Positions 6,479-14,825 are shown, counted from the first letter of the stretch. The stretch is DNA of 33,664 nucleotides from an uncultured Bacilli bacterium (GCA_947625215.1 CANQNL010000007.1:1-33664); one strand, 5' to 3'. Notes: generated by a model not told the origin, from the sequence alone. Numbers and translations: made by a program.

Positions 6479-9477
6479 TCTTCACTAATTTTTACATATC
6501 TGGTTAATTCTCCGATATTTATATTATTATAAGAAACTTTGTATTTTATTTCATATTCTCCAGGCTCGGTTAACGTTATTGTTTCGCCTGATTTATAATT
6601 CTTATATGGCGCTTTATCTTTAGTAACAGTGGCAGTTACAGTTACTTCAGAAGATAAGTCTTCACCATCTAGTGTTACATTAATAGGATGTTTAACATCT
6701 GTCCAAGTTGTAATTTCCTTATTCTTTCCGATGTTTTCTTCACCTACTAACTTTTTTTCAAAGTTGTTAGCATTAAGCCCATTATAATTAACTTTAACTT
6801 CAACTCCGCTACTTTCACAGCCACCATAACCAGAATAACTAGTTTTAATAATATATGATGGTGAAGCGGTAATTGGAAGTCTAATAGTTGCAGTATTTTT
6901 ATCGGTAGAAGTAACTTTGGTTAAACCGCTACTAGTTTTTAGATAAATATTATAGATAACTTTACCAAGAGTTCTTTCATTTATTCCCATTATGTAATTT
7001 AAGTATGTTGTTTGGTCTTTTGAAATAGCAAAGGCTTTATTAACAATTGGACTCCAATATGTTCTATTTAAAGCATCAGGTGTACTTATTGCTTTCCAAG
7101 AAAGAACAACATCACGGCCACCTTTAACTTCACCACTAACGTTAGTTACATTAGTAAGTTTATTATATCTATTTGATACTTCAGTAGGAACACTATCTTG
7201 AGTAAATAGTTCTTTTGTCTTCATACCATCAGGTGTTCCAGAACTTGGAAGTAATGGATAACCACAATATTTTTCAACAGTAACTTCTTGGATTGTATCA
7301 GGTTTTGTGAATTTAACATCTGATTTAAAGAAGTTTTTAGCTACTGCCTGGAATAATTTAGAGTTTTGGCTAGAACCAAATCTGTTATATCCTTTATTAA
7401 GATCTTCATAACCATACCATACAGCTATAGAATACTCATCATTATAACCAGCTACCCATAGGTCATTAACGGCACTATTTGGTAGTCTTCTAGCTTTAAT
7501 TGTTTTTTCATCGAAGTTAGATGTACCGGTTTTAGCAGCAAACTCGGAACCATTAATATTATTGTATTTACCTAAAGCGTTTTGACCAGTATCAACAAGC
7601 ATATCTGTTACCATATAAGCGGTATCTTTACTCATAACTTTAGTTTTATCGCCATCTACTTCAATTGTTTCATCATCTTTATCGAATACTACTTTTGTAA
7701 AACTATGGGGATCATTGTAATAACCATTATTAGCAAAAGCGGCATAGGCGGCAGCTACATCTAATGGTGATTCTCCAGTATAACCACCAATGGCGTGAGC
7801 TTCGTGTAATTTGCCATCAGACATAACTTCTGGATGTAAGCCTAAGCTAGTTACAAAATTTTTAATATCAGAATTTTTAAGACTTTGGAATGTTTTTAAA
7901 GCTGGGATATTTCGTGAATCAACTAAAGCTTCACGAATAGTAATAATACCTTTATATCTTCCATCCCAGTTATTAATTTCTGTTCCATCACTATAAGTGT
8001 GTTTATTATCGATAATTGGATGATAAGGGTTCCAACCTAAATATTCTACGGCAGGGCCATAATCGAATAATGGTTTAGCTGTTGAACCAATTTGTCTTTT
8101 CATCATTGTTGCTTTATTATATCCTTTGGCTCCTGTACTATTACGTCCAGCACCAACGGCAACAATTTCTCCGGTTTTTGTTTCTACGACAGCTACACCA
8201 GCATCAACACGATCATTTTCCCAACTATAATTTGTACCGTTCATAATTTTATTAACTTCATCTTGTTTAGCACGATCCATAGTTGTATATATTTTCATTG
8301 AGTATGAATAAGGATCATACCCAGTTCTTTCCTTAACCTCAACAGCAACAGTATCAATAAATCCTTGATATTGTGATGAATCGGTATAAGCAGAACCACC
8401 TTTAATAACAATTCTATCAACAGTCATTTTTTTAGCAATTTTATATTCATTTTCATTAATATAACCGTGACGTTTCATTAATTTTAAGACCGTTAAACGT
8501 CTTTTCTCTGTTTTATCAGGATTAAGATTAGGATCATAAGCTACTGGTGATTGGAATAATCCAGCTATCATTGCGGCTTCAGATATATTTAAATCTTTAG
8601 CAGATTTTTTAAAGTAAGTTTTAGCTGCTTGTTCAACACCATATGCTCCACTACCTAAATAATATGAGTTAGCATAAAATTCTAGAATTTCTTCTTTAGT
8701 ATAATTACTTTCAATTTGGAAAATTGAAGAATAAATATCCGTGAATTTACGTTTAATACCAGCAAATCCACTTGATGTTGTAGAAGTTAATTGGTTTTTA
8801 GAAACCTGCATTGTAAGAGTAGATGCACCACCAGCTCCAGAGTTACCAGCTACTTGTCCTAACGAAGCTTTTAAGAAACGTGGTAAGTCAAATCCATTGT
8901 GTTGGAAAAATCTAGAATCTTCAGTTGCTACAATAGCATTTATTAGTGATTCAGACATTTCATCATATTTGATTTTTTCACGCATTTCACTACCTAACTG
9001 GGCAAATTGTTTTCCGTCACTATCATATAAAGTACTTGCTTCTTTAGTATATAGTTTATCAGGATCAAATTTATCAGCACTTACTGCGATGTAAATAACA
9101 AAAGCAATGCCTAGTAGAAGTATAAAAATGAATATGCTTAATAGAACTAATAAAATAATTTTTCCAATTTTCTTCTTATTAACTTTTTTCTTTTTAGCCA
9201 TATTATCACTACTTTCCATTGGCTTATATAAATCTGGTTTTTCTATATTTTTTTCCTTTTTTGGTTTTTCTTTAGTTTTTTCTTTTGGCTTTTTCTTAGC
9301 TCTTTTAATGTATGGAATAATCCATAGTAAATTGATTAAAATTGCGGCTATTAAAACGATAAAGAAATTTATAATAAATGAACCAACAATTAAAATAGCA
9401 ATACTTAAAAGTATCATAATAATAATTTTAGGATTATGTTTAATATAGTTTATCATATCTAATATTTTATTTTTCAT
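6466..9477 (-). CDS. ponA: Class A penicillin-binding protein (PBP1-type glycosyltransferase/transpeptidase)
   Basis: This 1003-residue bifunctional enzyme polymerises and cross-links peptidoglycan. The GT51 domain shows EDSRFFQHNG (catalytic Glu186) and GGASTLTMQ (216-224). The transpeptidase shows STAK (Ser465), SRN (521-523) and KTGTS (649-653). After about residue 800 come an Fn3/Ig-like region and a second Ig-like domain. Unusually, the canonical lysine-rich tail and membrane anchor (about 94-133) are preceded by 92 extra residues. These contain a long hydrophobic stretch (17-57, perhaps two helices) and a KPKEK-type linker. ATG 9477 has the SD GGAGGGG and overlaps the recU end by 11 bases. 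An internal ATG at residue 93 would give a normal-looking PBP. The recU-ponA pairing matches Bacillus. Confidence 0.95.
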   Translation of the reverse strand: MKNKILDMINYIKHNPKIIIMILLSIAILIVGSFIINFFIVLIAAILINLLWIIPYIKRAKKKPKEKTKEKPKKEKNIEKPDLYKPMESSDNMAKKKKVNKKKIGKIILLVLLSIFIFILLLGIAFVIYIAVSADKFDPDKLYTKEASTLYDSDGKQFAQLGSEMREKIKYDEMSESLINAIVATEDSRFFQHNGFDLPRFLKASLGQVAGNSGAGGASTLTMQVSKNQLTSTTSSGFAGIKRKFTDIYSSIFQIESNYTKEEILEFYANSYYLGSGAYGVEQAAKTYFKKSAKDLNISEAAMIAGLFQSPVAYDPNLNPDKTEKRRLTVLKLMKRHGYINENEYKIAKKMTVDRIVIKGGSAYTDSSQYQGFIDTVAVEVKERTGYDPYSYSMKIYTTMDRAKQDEVNKIMNGTNYSWENDRVDAGVAVVETKTGEIVAVGAGRNSTGAKGYNKATMMKRQIGSTAKPLFDYGPAVEYLGWNPYHPIIDNKHTYSDGTEINNWDGRYKGIITIREALVDSRNIPALKTFQSLKNSDIKNFVTSLGLHPEVMSDGKLHEAHAIGGYTGESPLDVAAAYAAFANNGYYNDPHSFTKVVFDKDDETIEVDGDKTKVMSKDTAYMVTDMLVDTGQNALGKYNNINGSEFAAKTGTSNFDEKTIKARRLPNSAVNDLWVAGYNDEYSIAVWYGYEDLNKGYNRFGSSQNSKLFQAVAKNFFKSDVKFTKPDTIQEVTVEKYCGYPLLPSSGTPDGMKTKELFTQDSVPTEVSNRYNKLTNVTNVSGEVKGGRDVVLSWKAISTPDALNRTYWSPIVNKAFAISKDQTTYLNYIMGINERTLGKVIYNIYLKTSSGLTKVTSTDKNTATIRLPITASPSYIIKTSYSGYGGCESSGVEVKVNYNGLNANNFEKKLVGEENIGKNKEITTWTDVKHPINVTLDGEDLSSEVTVTATVTKDKAPYKNYKSGETITLTEPGEYEIKYKVSYNNINIGELTRYVKISEESDS

Positions 9478-10048
9478 TTTCCCCTCCGTCAAAATATAAT
9501 TTATTTATAATTTCTAAATAATCTACCCTAGGATTATATCGGTCTTTAATTATATAACCATTTTTTTCAAAATACTCAAGAGGAATAGATTTCCTTTTAC
9601 TATTATTTAGAAAATTTAATAAGCATTCAATAGTGAGTAAAAATGTTTTGTTTAAAGTTGTAAATCTAACAATTATAAAACCAATCCCACCGTGTCTATA
9701 AATGTTTTCTAGATGCTTAATTTGGTGATCGTGAATATTATAAAGTGGGAATGCGGTTTTACTGGCTACTTCTTTAGCTTCAAAGTCAATGTATTTCCCT
9801 TTATAAATTCCATTATAATCTGTTGTCGATGGTGTCCTAAAATAACCTTCTTTAATTACCGCTTCTAATCTCGATGGATAATCAACTTTTGAGATAGTAA
9901 TAGGAGTAGGTTTTTTATATATGATAGCAATATCATTTAAACGATAAAATTCATTAGTAGTACTTAAATCATTTTCCAGTCCCATACCTCTATTACCATA
10001 TGAATTATATTTGTGTATGCTTTTTTTTACGCCTGTAGGATATTTCAT
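9467..10048 (-). CDS. recU: Holliday junction resolvase RecU
   Basis: The 193-residue protein matches RecU along its length. It has the N-terminal SYGNRGMGLENDL, the KKPTPITI segment, and the nuclease core STTDYNGIYKGKYIDFEAKE with the PD-(D/E)xK-type acidic and Lys residues. HDHQIKHL and the C-terminal NPRVDYLEIINKLYF are also there. It cleaves Holliday junctions in recombination and chromosome segregation. ATG 10048 (MKYPTG) is preferred because GGTG lies just upstream. ATG 10060 has no SD, and a TATAAT at 10070-10065 on the minus strand would place the transcript start near it, giving a short leader. No good -35 is visible. It is the first gene of the recU-PBP operon. Confidence 0.94.
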   Translation of the reverse strand: MKYPTGVKKSIHKYNSYGNRGMGLENDLSTTNEFYRLNDIAIIYKKPTPITISKVDYPSRLEAVIKEGYFRTPSTTDYNGIYKGKYIDFEAKEVASKTAFPLYNIHDHQIKHLENIYRHGGIGFIIVRFTTLNKTFLLTIECLLNFLNNSKRKSIPLEYFEKNGYIIKDRYNPRVDYLEIINKLYFDGGENEK

Positions 10049-10182
10049 ATTAAACACCATTATAATTATACTATAAAAGAAAGAAATTTTCTATATAAAA
10101 TGATAAAGTTCTAATTTTGATAAGTATTGTCGAAAGTAATGAAAAAAAATAAGGTAAGTATTAGAATATGAATGGTGACAAT

Positions 10183-10272
10183 ATGAATATATATAAAGTT
10201 TATAAACTATTTGATGAAATGACAGAAAATATTGAAAAATTAAAAACGGCTACTTATACCAAAATTAAGTAG
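10183..10272 (+). CDS. Possible 29-residue small protein
   Basis: ATG 10183 follows GGTGA (10173-10177) with good spacing and opens a 29-codon frame ending at TAG 10272. The product (MNIYKVYKLFDEMTENIEK at its start) is predicted helical and charged. A hairpin with a short T run overlaps its end. It lies between recU and the G-run promoter. It could equally be chance coding in AT-rich DNA. I recognise no family, and the rest of 10061-10303 shows nothing else clear. Confidence 0.3.
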   Translation: MNIYKVYKLFDEMTENIEKLKTATYTKIK

Positions 10273-10283
10273 TTTAATTTTTT
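10262..10283 (+). terminator. Weak AT-only terminator before the G-run promoter
   Basis: AAATTAA (10262-10268) pairs with TTAATTT (10274-10280), followed by T. The stem has no GC pairs. It would insulate the downstream switchable promoter from upstream transcription. Confidence 0.4.
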
Positions 10284-10303
10284 ATAGAAACCGGTGAAAA
10301 TAC

Positions 10304-10333
10304 TTGTCAAAACCTGGGGGGGGGGGGTATAAT
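10304..10333 (+). promoter_or_regulatory. Poly-G-spacer promoter of a surface protein, probably phase-variable
   Basis: The -35 is TTGTCA (10304-10309, 5 of 6 matches) and the -10 a perfect TATAAT (10328-10333). The 18-base spacer between them is AAACCT plus 12 consecutive G. Gain or loss of a G by slippage would change the spacer by one base and so the promoter strength. The next gene starts at 10366 with AGGGTGA as SD. A near copy ends the window (33631-33662). Confidence 0.85.
10316..10327 (+). repeat. Homopolymer run of 12 G inside the promoter spacer
   Basis: This run and the one at 33644-33656 are the only G runs longer than a handful of bases in a window that is otherwise extremely AT-rich. 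Its exact length in any assembly is a consensus of possibly mixed reads. Confidence 0.9.
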
Positions 10334-10365
10334 ATACTTAAGATGAATTAAATAGGGTGATTAAT

Positions 10366-11394
10366 ATGCTTGAAAAGAAAAAAAGAAATATAATTATATT
10401 CACGTTGTGCACAGTCTTACTCCTTATGACTATTGGTTATGCCGCCTTTAACACCTTTTTAAATATAAATGGAACAACAAGTATAACCAGTAACTGGGAT
10501 ATAAGAATAACAAATATTACTAGTAAAGCTAAAGAAGGCGATGCTTATGATATTGAAGAGCCAAGTCACACAGATTTAGAAGCTACATTTAAAACAGGAT
10601 TAAAAAGCCCAGGTGATTCTATTACTTATGATATAACCGTCGAAAATAAAGGTACTTTTAATGCTTATTTAGAAAAAATAACTATCAATAAAAAAGATAA
10701 TCCAGCAATTATATTTGAATCAAGTGGTTTAAAGGAAAATGATGAACTTGCGCCAGATACATCAAAAATATTAACTATAAAAGTGACATATAATCCTGAT
10801 ATAACTGAAGACCCAGAAGATAAAAGTGCAGATTTTACAGTAGAACTTGATTTTGGACAAGATATATTTGCTAAAGAAACTGTTACTTGGAAGTGCCCAA
10901 ATAGTTATAGTTCTAAAGATGAACCAGGACCTGATATGAATTGTACTAAAGAGACTTCTGGAACTGTAATTACAACTTGCCCAAGTGGATGTTCTGTAAG
11001 TGGTAAAAGCTGCACAGGTACAGTTAAGTCTCAGCCTGTATGTTTAGTCGGTTATGTTATGGCTCTTGGTATAGGATGGACTTGTTGTAATCCATCTAGT
11101 CCCTTTGGTGAAACGCAAATGGCTTGTAATCATCCGCAAGCTTACGGTGTTGTTACCTCACAAACATACAATTGGAGTTGCGGTGGCTATAGTGTTGTAT
11201 CACCGTGTGGCTATTGTCAATTAAATTGTAGTGATGTTACACCAACATTTTCGTGTCAATCAGGTTATACCCCAAATGGTAGTGGATCTTCAATGACCTG
11301 CATTAAAACAGAAACAGCTAAGCCAGAGCAAGTAACTACTTATACTTGCCCAGATGGATATAGATTAGAAGATAAAAAATGTTATAAAGAATAA
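10366..11394 (+). CDS. Exported Cys-rich surface protein with TasA-like N-terminal domain
   Basis: The 342-residue product begins with a signal-peptide-like segment (IIIFTLCTVLLLMTIGYAAF). A beta-rich domain to about residue 170 follows, with TSNWDIRI and SPGDSITYDITVENKGT. These are also seen in the protein at 19202, and are of the TasA/camelysin, SipW-cognate type. The remaining half is a tail with 17 Cys, many in C-P-x-G-(Y/C)-like units such as TCPSGCS and YTCPDGYRLEDKKCY, suggesting disulfide-knotted modules outside the cell. There is no LPXTG or membrane anchor at the end. ATG 10366 follows AGGGTGA; GTG 10357 lies in that SD. Transcription is from the poly-G promoter, so expression is likely switched on and off. 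The function is unknown; adhesion or surface variation is inference. Confidence 0.85.
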   Translation: MLEKKKRNIIIFTLCTVLLLMTIGYAAFNTFLNINGTTSITSNWDIRITNITSKAKEGDAYDIEEPSHTDLEATFKTGLKSPGDSITYDITVENKGTFNAYLEKITINKKDNPAIIFESSGLKENDELAPDTSKILTIKVTYNPDITEDPEDKSADFTVELDFGQDIFAKETVTWKCPNSYSSKDEPGPDMNCTKETSGTVITTCPSGCSVSGKSCTGTVKSQPVCLVGYVMALGIGWTCCNPSSPFGETQMACNHPQAYGVVTSQTYNWSCGGYSVVSPCGYCQLNCSDVTPTFSCQSGYTPNGSGSSMTCIKTETAKPEQVTTYTCPDGYRLEDKKCYKE

Positions 11395-11418
11395 AAACTT
11401 ACAAATATATATTATAAA

Positions 11419-11450
11419 AAGTACCTAGCGAAAGCTAAGTACTTATTTTT
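11419..11450. terminator. Bidirectional terminator between convergent genes
   Basis: AAGTACCTAGC (11419-11429) and GCTAAGTACTT (11434-11444) pair around a GAAA tetraloop with one C/A mismatch. An A run lies on the left and a T run on the right, so it can end both the surface-protein mRNA and the minus-strand acyltransferase operon. Confidence 0.85.
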
Positions 11451-12030
11451 TTAAATTTTCTTCCATTAGGGTTTTAACTTCATTATATAGCTTTTGATTA
11501 GCTTCTTCTAGTGACATATTATCAACCTTAAAAGGAGTTCCAAATCTGGCGACTAAATTTTTACTTCTAAATTTATAATCACCTGTTAAACCGAATGGTA
11601 TAATAATTGCTCCGGTTTTTTGGGCCATTGAAACAGCGCCAAACTTGAAAGGAAGCAAAAATTCTTTAGTTTTATTTCTTGTTCCCTCAGGAAAAATTCC
11701 AATTGCTCCTTTATTTTTTAAAACTTCAAGAGCTTTATTAACAGCATTTTCATCTTTGATATTTCTATCAACCGGGATACAACCGACAGCTTTAAAAAAC
11801 CATCTTGTTTTTGCACTATCAAAGTATTCCCTTTTAGCCATATATCTAATTTGCCTTTTAGTTGAGACAATACATAAACATTGATCAAATAAATGTTTAT
11901 GGTTACCCGCAATTATAATTGGGCCTTCCTTAGGGATTGCCTCTTTATTTATAACCTTTGGATTATACCAAAAAATGAAAATTGGTTTTAAAATGAATTT
12001 AAATACTGTATACCAAAAATAATTCTTCAT
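11443..12030 (-). CDS. 1-acylglycerol-3-phosphate acyltransferase (PlsC family), copy 1
   Basis: The 195-residue protein has both key motifs. They are H-x4-D in GNHKHLFDQ (about residues 42-50) and FPEGTRNKT, followed by PFKFGAVSMA. It would acylate the sn-2 position of lysophosphatidate or a related lysolipid at the inner membrane face. An N-terminal hydrophobic or amphipathic stretch (YTVFKFILKPIFIFWY) probably contacts the membrane. It is last in a tight minus-strand operon, starting 5 bases after the acyl-activating enzyme, so donor and acceptor enzymes are made together. It is as short as bacterial PlsC proteins usually are. The family is confident; the exact lysolipid substrate is not visible. 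Confidence 0.9.
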   Translation of the reverse strand: MKNYFWYTVFKFILKPIFIFWYNPKVINKEAIPKEGPIIIAGNHKHLFDQCLCIVSTKRQIRYMAKREYFDSAKTRWFFKAVGCIPVDRNIKDENAVNKALEVLKNKGAIGIFPEGTRNKTKEFLLPFKFGAVSMAQKTGAIIIPFGLTGDYKFRSKNLVARFGTPFKVDNMSLEEANQKLYNEVKTLMEENLKK

Positions 12031-12035
12031 AATAC

Positions 12036-13763
12036 TTATTCCTTATTTCTTTTTTTCTCTTCTTCTTCTATTAATTTTTTGAAATCAACTTTACCAATTA
12101 AGGTTCTAGGAAGTGATTTTCTAAATTCGAATTCATATGGGACTGAATGCTTAGATAAATGTTTTTCACAGAAAGATTTAATACTACCTTTGACATTAAT
12201 ACCAAGATAATCGCTTTTTAAAACAATAAAAGCTTTTGGAACTTCAACTTTATATGGATGCGGAATTCCAATAACTGTACAAGATAATACGGCTGGGTGC
12301 TGGGAGATAATATTTTCAATATAACTTGGATAAACATTATATCCAGAAGATACAATCATTCTTTTAAGCCTAGAACGGTAGAAAATAACTCCATCTTCAT
12401 CCATATAGCCAATATCTCCAGTATGAAGCCAAATAAGTCCATCATCGTGAATTCTTAGAACGTTATTAGTTTCGATTTCATTATCTAAATATCCAAGCAT
12501 AACTGTTGGACCATTTACGCATATTTCGCCATCTTCATTTGGACCTACCTCTTTATTAGTATCGGGGTCAACAATTTTAAAATAGTTACCTAAAAACGGA
12601 ATTCCCACACTTCCTTTTTTATTGCCAGGTCCTGGTGTATAAGAAGTAGCCGCTAATGATTCGGTCATTCCATAACCTTGTCCTAAATTTATAGGACATC
12701 CGTGGTCTTTAAGATATTTATTTATTTTATCAATTTTTGAAAGGCTTAAAGAATCACCGCCAGAAATAATATATTTTATTCTACTTAGATCTAAATTTGG
12801 AACATTATTACTAGTTAGTAAAGCTTCAAATAAAGTAGGAACACCAATAACCACAGTAGGTTTTGTTTTATCAAGTAATTTATCAAATGTTTTCGCACTA
12901 AATTGGGGAACTAATATTGTTTTGACACCAATACATAAAGGTGTATGAGTACAAACTCCTAGTCCAAATCCGTGGAAGAAAGGCATAATTGTTAAAATTG
13001 AATCTTCATTAGGATCGAGCCTATTAAATGTAACAAATGATTGATGAACTAAGGCATTAAAATTTCCATTTGAAAGAACAATACCTTTAGGTACACCTGT
13101 AGTCCCACCACTATGCAAAATGACAGCTGGAGTATCTTTATGGTTACTTACGGTTTTTACAGTTTCATACTTTCCTCTATTAATAAAATCTTTATAGTAA
13201 ATATAATCTGGATGATTTATTTTTTTTATTTCTCTTCCTTGCGTTAAACTATAACCAATACCTAATAGTAAAGGCATTGAATCCTTAGCTGAGGCAATAA
13301 TTACTTTGGTTACTTTAGTTTCATTTAAAATATTTTGAATTTTCTCTAAAGCAATATCAATTGTAAGTAGCAGTTTAGTATGGTTGTTAATTAAATATGC
13401 TTTAATTTCTTCTTCTGCAGATAAAGGATGAATCATATTTGCAATGGCGCCAATTTTATTTACGGCATAAAAACAGATAATAGCCTCAGGCGTATTAGGC
13501 ATACAAATAGTTACGACATCCTTTTCTTTAATGCCGATATTTTTTAAAGCTTTCGCACAACTATGGATTTTTTCTAAAAAAACTTTAAAAGTTGTTTTTT
13601 TACCAAAATATTCAATTGCTGGATTATTTGGATATTTTAAGGCGGCTTTTTCCATCATTTCATATATGGTTTCATCGCCAACGTTAATCTCTTCTACATC
13701 ATAATATTTCATCCAAGGAGCATTTGGTTTATTGTGTTTTTTAAATTTTCCCAAAACTTTCAT
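12036..13763 (-). CDS. Acyl-CoA/acyl-ACP synthetase-type AMP-dependent ligase
   Basis: This 575-residue adenylate-forming enzyme has ILHSGGTTGVPKG (the P-loop-like A3 motif), GYGMTE, LHTGDIGYMDEDG, and the hinge and lysine region ending in PRTLIGKVDFKKL. It should activate a fatty acid with ATP and pass it to CoA or a carrier protein. It is flanked on both sides by PlsC-type acyltransferases with gaps of 3 and 5 bases. Escherichia coli Aas is a fusion of a PlsC domain and an acyl-ACP synthetase, so this operon looks like its unfused counterpart, for taking up fatty acids or recycling lysophospholipids. That role is inferred from context. ATG 13763 has AAGGT as SD. Confidence 0.9.
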   Translation of the reverse strand: MKVLGKFKKHNKPNAPWMKYYDVEEINVGDETIYEMMEKAALKYPNNPAIEYFGKKTTFKVFLEKIHSCAKALKNIGIKEKDVVTICMPNTPEAIICFYAVNKIGAIANMIHPLSAEEEIKAYLINNHTKLLLTIDIALEKIQNILNETKVTKVIIASAKDSMPLLLGIGYSLTQGREIKKINHPDYIYYKDFINRGKYETVKTVSNHKDTPAVILHSGGTTGVPKGIVLSNGNFNALVHQSFVTFNRLDPNEDSILTIMPFFHGFGLGVCTHTPLCIGVKTILVPQFSAKTFDKLLDKTKPTVVIGVPTLFEALLTSNNVPNLDLSRIKYIISGGDSLSLSKIDKINKYLKDHGCPINLGQGYGMTESLAATSYTPGPGNKKGSVGIPFLGNYFKIVDPDTNKEVGPNEDGEICVNGPTVMLGYLDNEIETNNVLRIHDDGLIWLHTGDIGYMDEDGVIFYRSRLKRMIVSSGYNVYPSYIENIISQHPAVLSCTVIGIPHPYKVEVPKAFIVLKSDYLGINVKGSIKSFCEKHLSKHSVPYEFEFRKSLPRTLIGKVDFKKLIEEEEKKRNKE

Positions 13764-13766
13764 TGG

Positions 13767-14348
13767 TTACCTTCTCTCTAAAATCATTTTACTTATTTTT
13801 TCTTCTAATATGCGATTTTCTATTTCTAAATCTTTATTTTTTACTTCATATGGCTTTTCAAACACGATAGTTACTGACTTTCCAAATATTTTATATTTAC
13901 CTGTAATTGAAAAAGGAATAATTTGGGCTTTAGTTTCATAGGCCATTTTAACTGCGCCTTTTTTAAAGGGCATAATTACATTGTTCGTTCTATTAATTGT
14001 AGATTCAGGAAAAATTCCAATTAATTTATCGTTATTTAAAAATTCAATAGCCGTATTAGTTGCTGTTTTATTATGGCTAGCTTTTCGGTCGACTGGGATT
14101 ATACCTAAATTTTTAAAAATAATTCCTAAAGGTCCTTTCGTAAGTTCTATTTTAGCTAAAAAATGAACAGTTCTTTTAGTTGATGAAAGGAGTAAAACCG
14201 GATCAAAATAGTTGGTGTGATTACCCGCTAAAATTATTTTGCCAGTTTTTGGTATATTTTCTTTACCTATTATATGAGGGTGAAATACTAGTTTAAAAAG
14301 AAATGTGACAATCGGTCTTACAATTCTATATAAAAGTGGTTCAGTCAT
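13767..14348 (-). CDS. PlsC-family acyltransferase, copy 2
   Basis: The 193-residue protein has the catalytic H-x4-D in GNHTNYFDP. The second signature, normally FPEGTR, reads FPESTIN, so the usual Gly and Arg of that motif are replaced. The first copy in the same operon keeps FPEGTR. The altered motif could mean a different acceptor or reduced activity. It is followed by MPFKKGAVKMAYE, typical of the family. Similarity between the two copies (PVDRN/PVDRK, FGL/FSITGKYK) suggests duplication. ATG 14348 follows AGGTGAT, and a consensus promoter lies just upstream. It is the first gene of the operon. Confidence 0.88.
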   Translation of the reverse strand: MTEPLLYRIVRPIVTFLFKLVFHPHIIGKENIPKTGKIILAGNHTNYFDPVLLLSSTKRTVHFLAKIELTKGPLGIIFKNLGIIPVDRKASHNKTATNTAIEFLNNDKLIGIFPESTINRTNNVIMPFKKGAVKMAYETKAQIIPFSITGKYKIFGKSVTIVFEKPYEVKNKDLEIENRILEEKISKMILERR

Positions 14349-14365
14349 AGTATCACCTATACTTA

Positions 14366-14394
14366 ATTATACAAAAAATTAAGCTATATATCAA
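14366..14394 (-). promoter_or_regulatory. Promoter of the acyltransferase/ligase operon
   Basis: Read on the minus strand: TTGATA (14394-14389), 17 bases, TATAAT (14371-14366), then AGGTGAT before ATG 14348. Confidence 0.7.
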
Positions 14395-14449
14395 TCAAAA
14401 AAACAAATTAAATCATTTAAGAAGTATTTTATAGCTTTTGCTTTCGATA

Positions 14450-14478
14450 TTGACAAAGATGCATTTTTACTTTAAAAT
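14450..14478 (+). promoter_or_regulatory. Promoter of gpsB (and probably rnpB)
   Basis: A perfect TTGACA (14450-14455) is followed after 17 bases by TAAAAT (14473-14478). Confidence 0.75.
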
Positions 14479-14504
14479 GTATTATAAAGAAAGAGGGGAT
14501 ACCG

Positions 14505-14825
14505 GTGTATCAAGAAAGAATTATCCTTACTCCAAAAGATATATTAGAAAAAGAGTTTAAAATCGATACTCGTGGTTATAGACCACAAGAGGTCGATAAA
14601 TTTTTAGACACAGTTATTAGTGATTATGAGGAAATGTTTGCTTTAATGCGTGAAACCGAAAGAGATAAGAAAGCTATAATTGATGAAAATATGCGTTTAA
14701 AACAAGAAGTTAGAAACTTACGCACAAAGTTAGAAGTAGCTTCTGAATCTAATGGTGGCGTTAGTAACGTTGATTTACTTAGAAGACTATCTAATTTAGA
14801 AAAAATCATATATGGAGAAAAATAG
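14505..14825 (+). CDS. gpsB: Cell division regulator GpsB (DivIVA family)
   Basis: The 106-residue protein has the DivIVA/GpsB N-terminal membrane-binding domain, with LTPKDILEKEFKIDTRGYRPQEVDKFLDTVISDYEEM read across positions 14523-14636. A coiled coil (about 36-80) and a short C-terminal trimerisation segment (LLRRLSNLEKIIYG) follow. GpsB couples septal and peripheral wall synthesis by binding class A PBPs. It starts at GTG 14505, six bases after GAGGGG. The stop codon lies within the first stem of RNase P RNA. The gpsB-rnpB order is the Bacillus order. Confidence 0.94.
   Translation: MYQERIILTPKDILEKEFKIDTRGYRPQEVDKFLDTVISDYEEMFALMRETERDKKAIIDENMRLKQEVRNLRTKLEVASESNGGVSNVDLLRRLSNLEKIIYGEK

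Noticed and set aside
8741-9448. Plus-strand frames of 113-117 codons opposite the PBP N-terminus
   Set aside because: The Phe/Leu-rich products mirror the Lys-rich and hydrophobic PBP N-terminus; they are shadows of the minus-strand gene.
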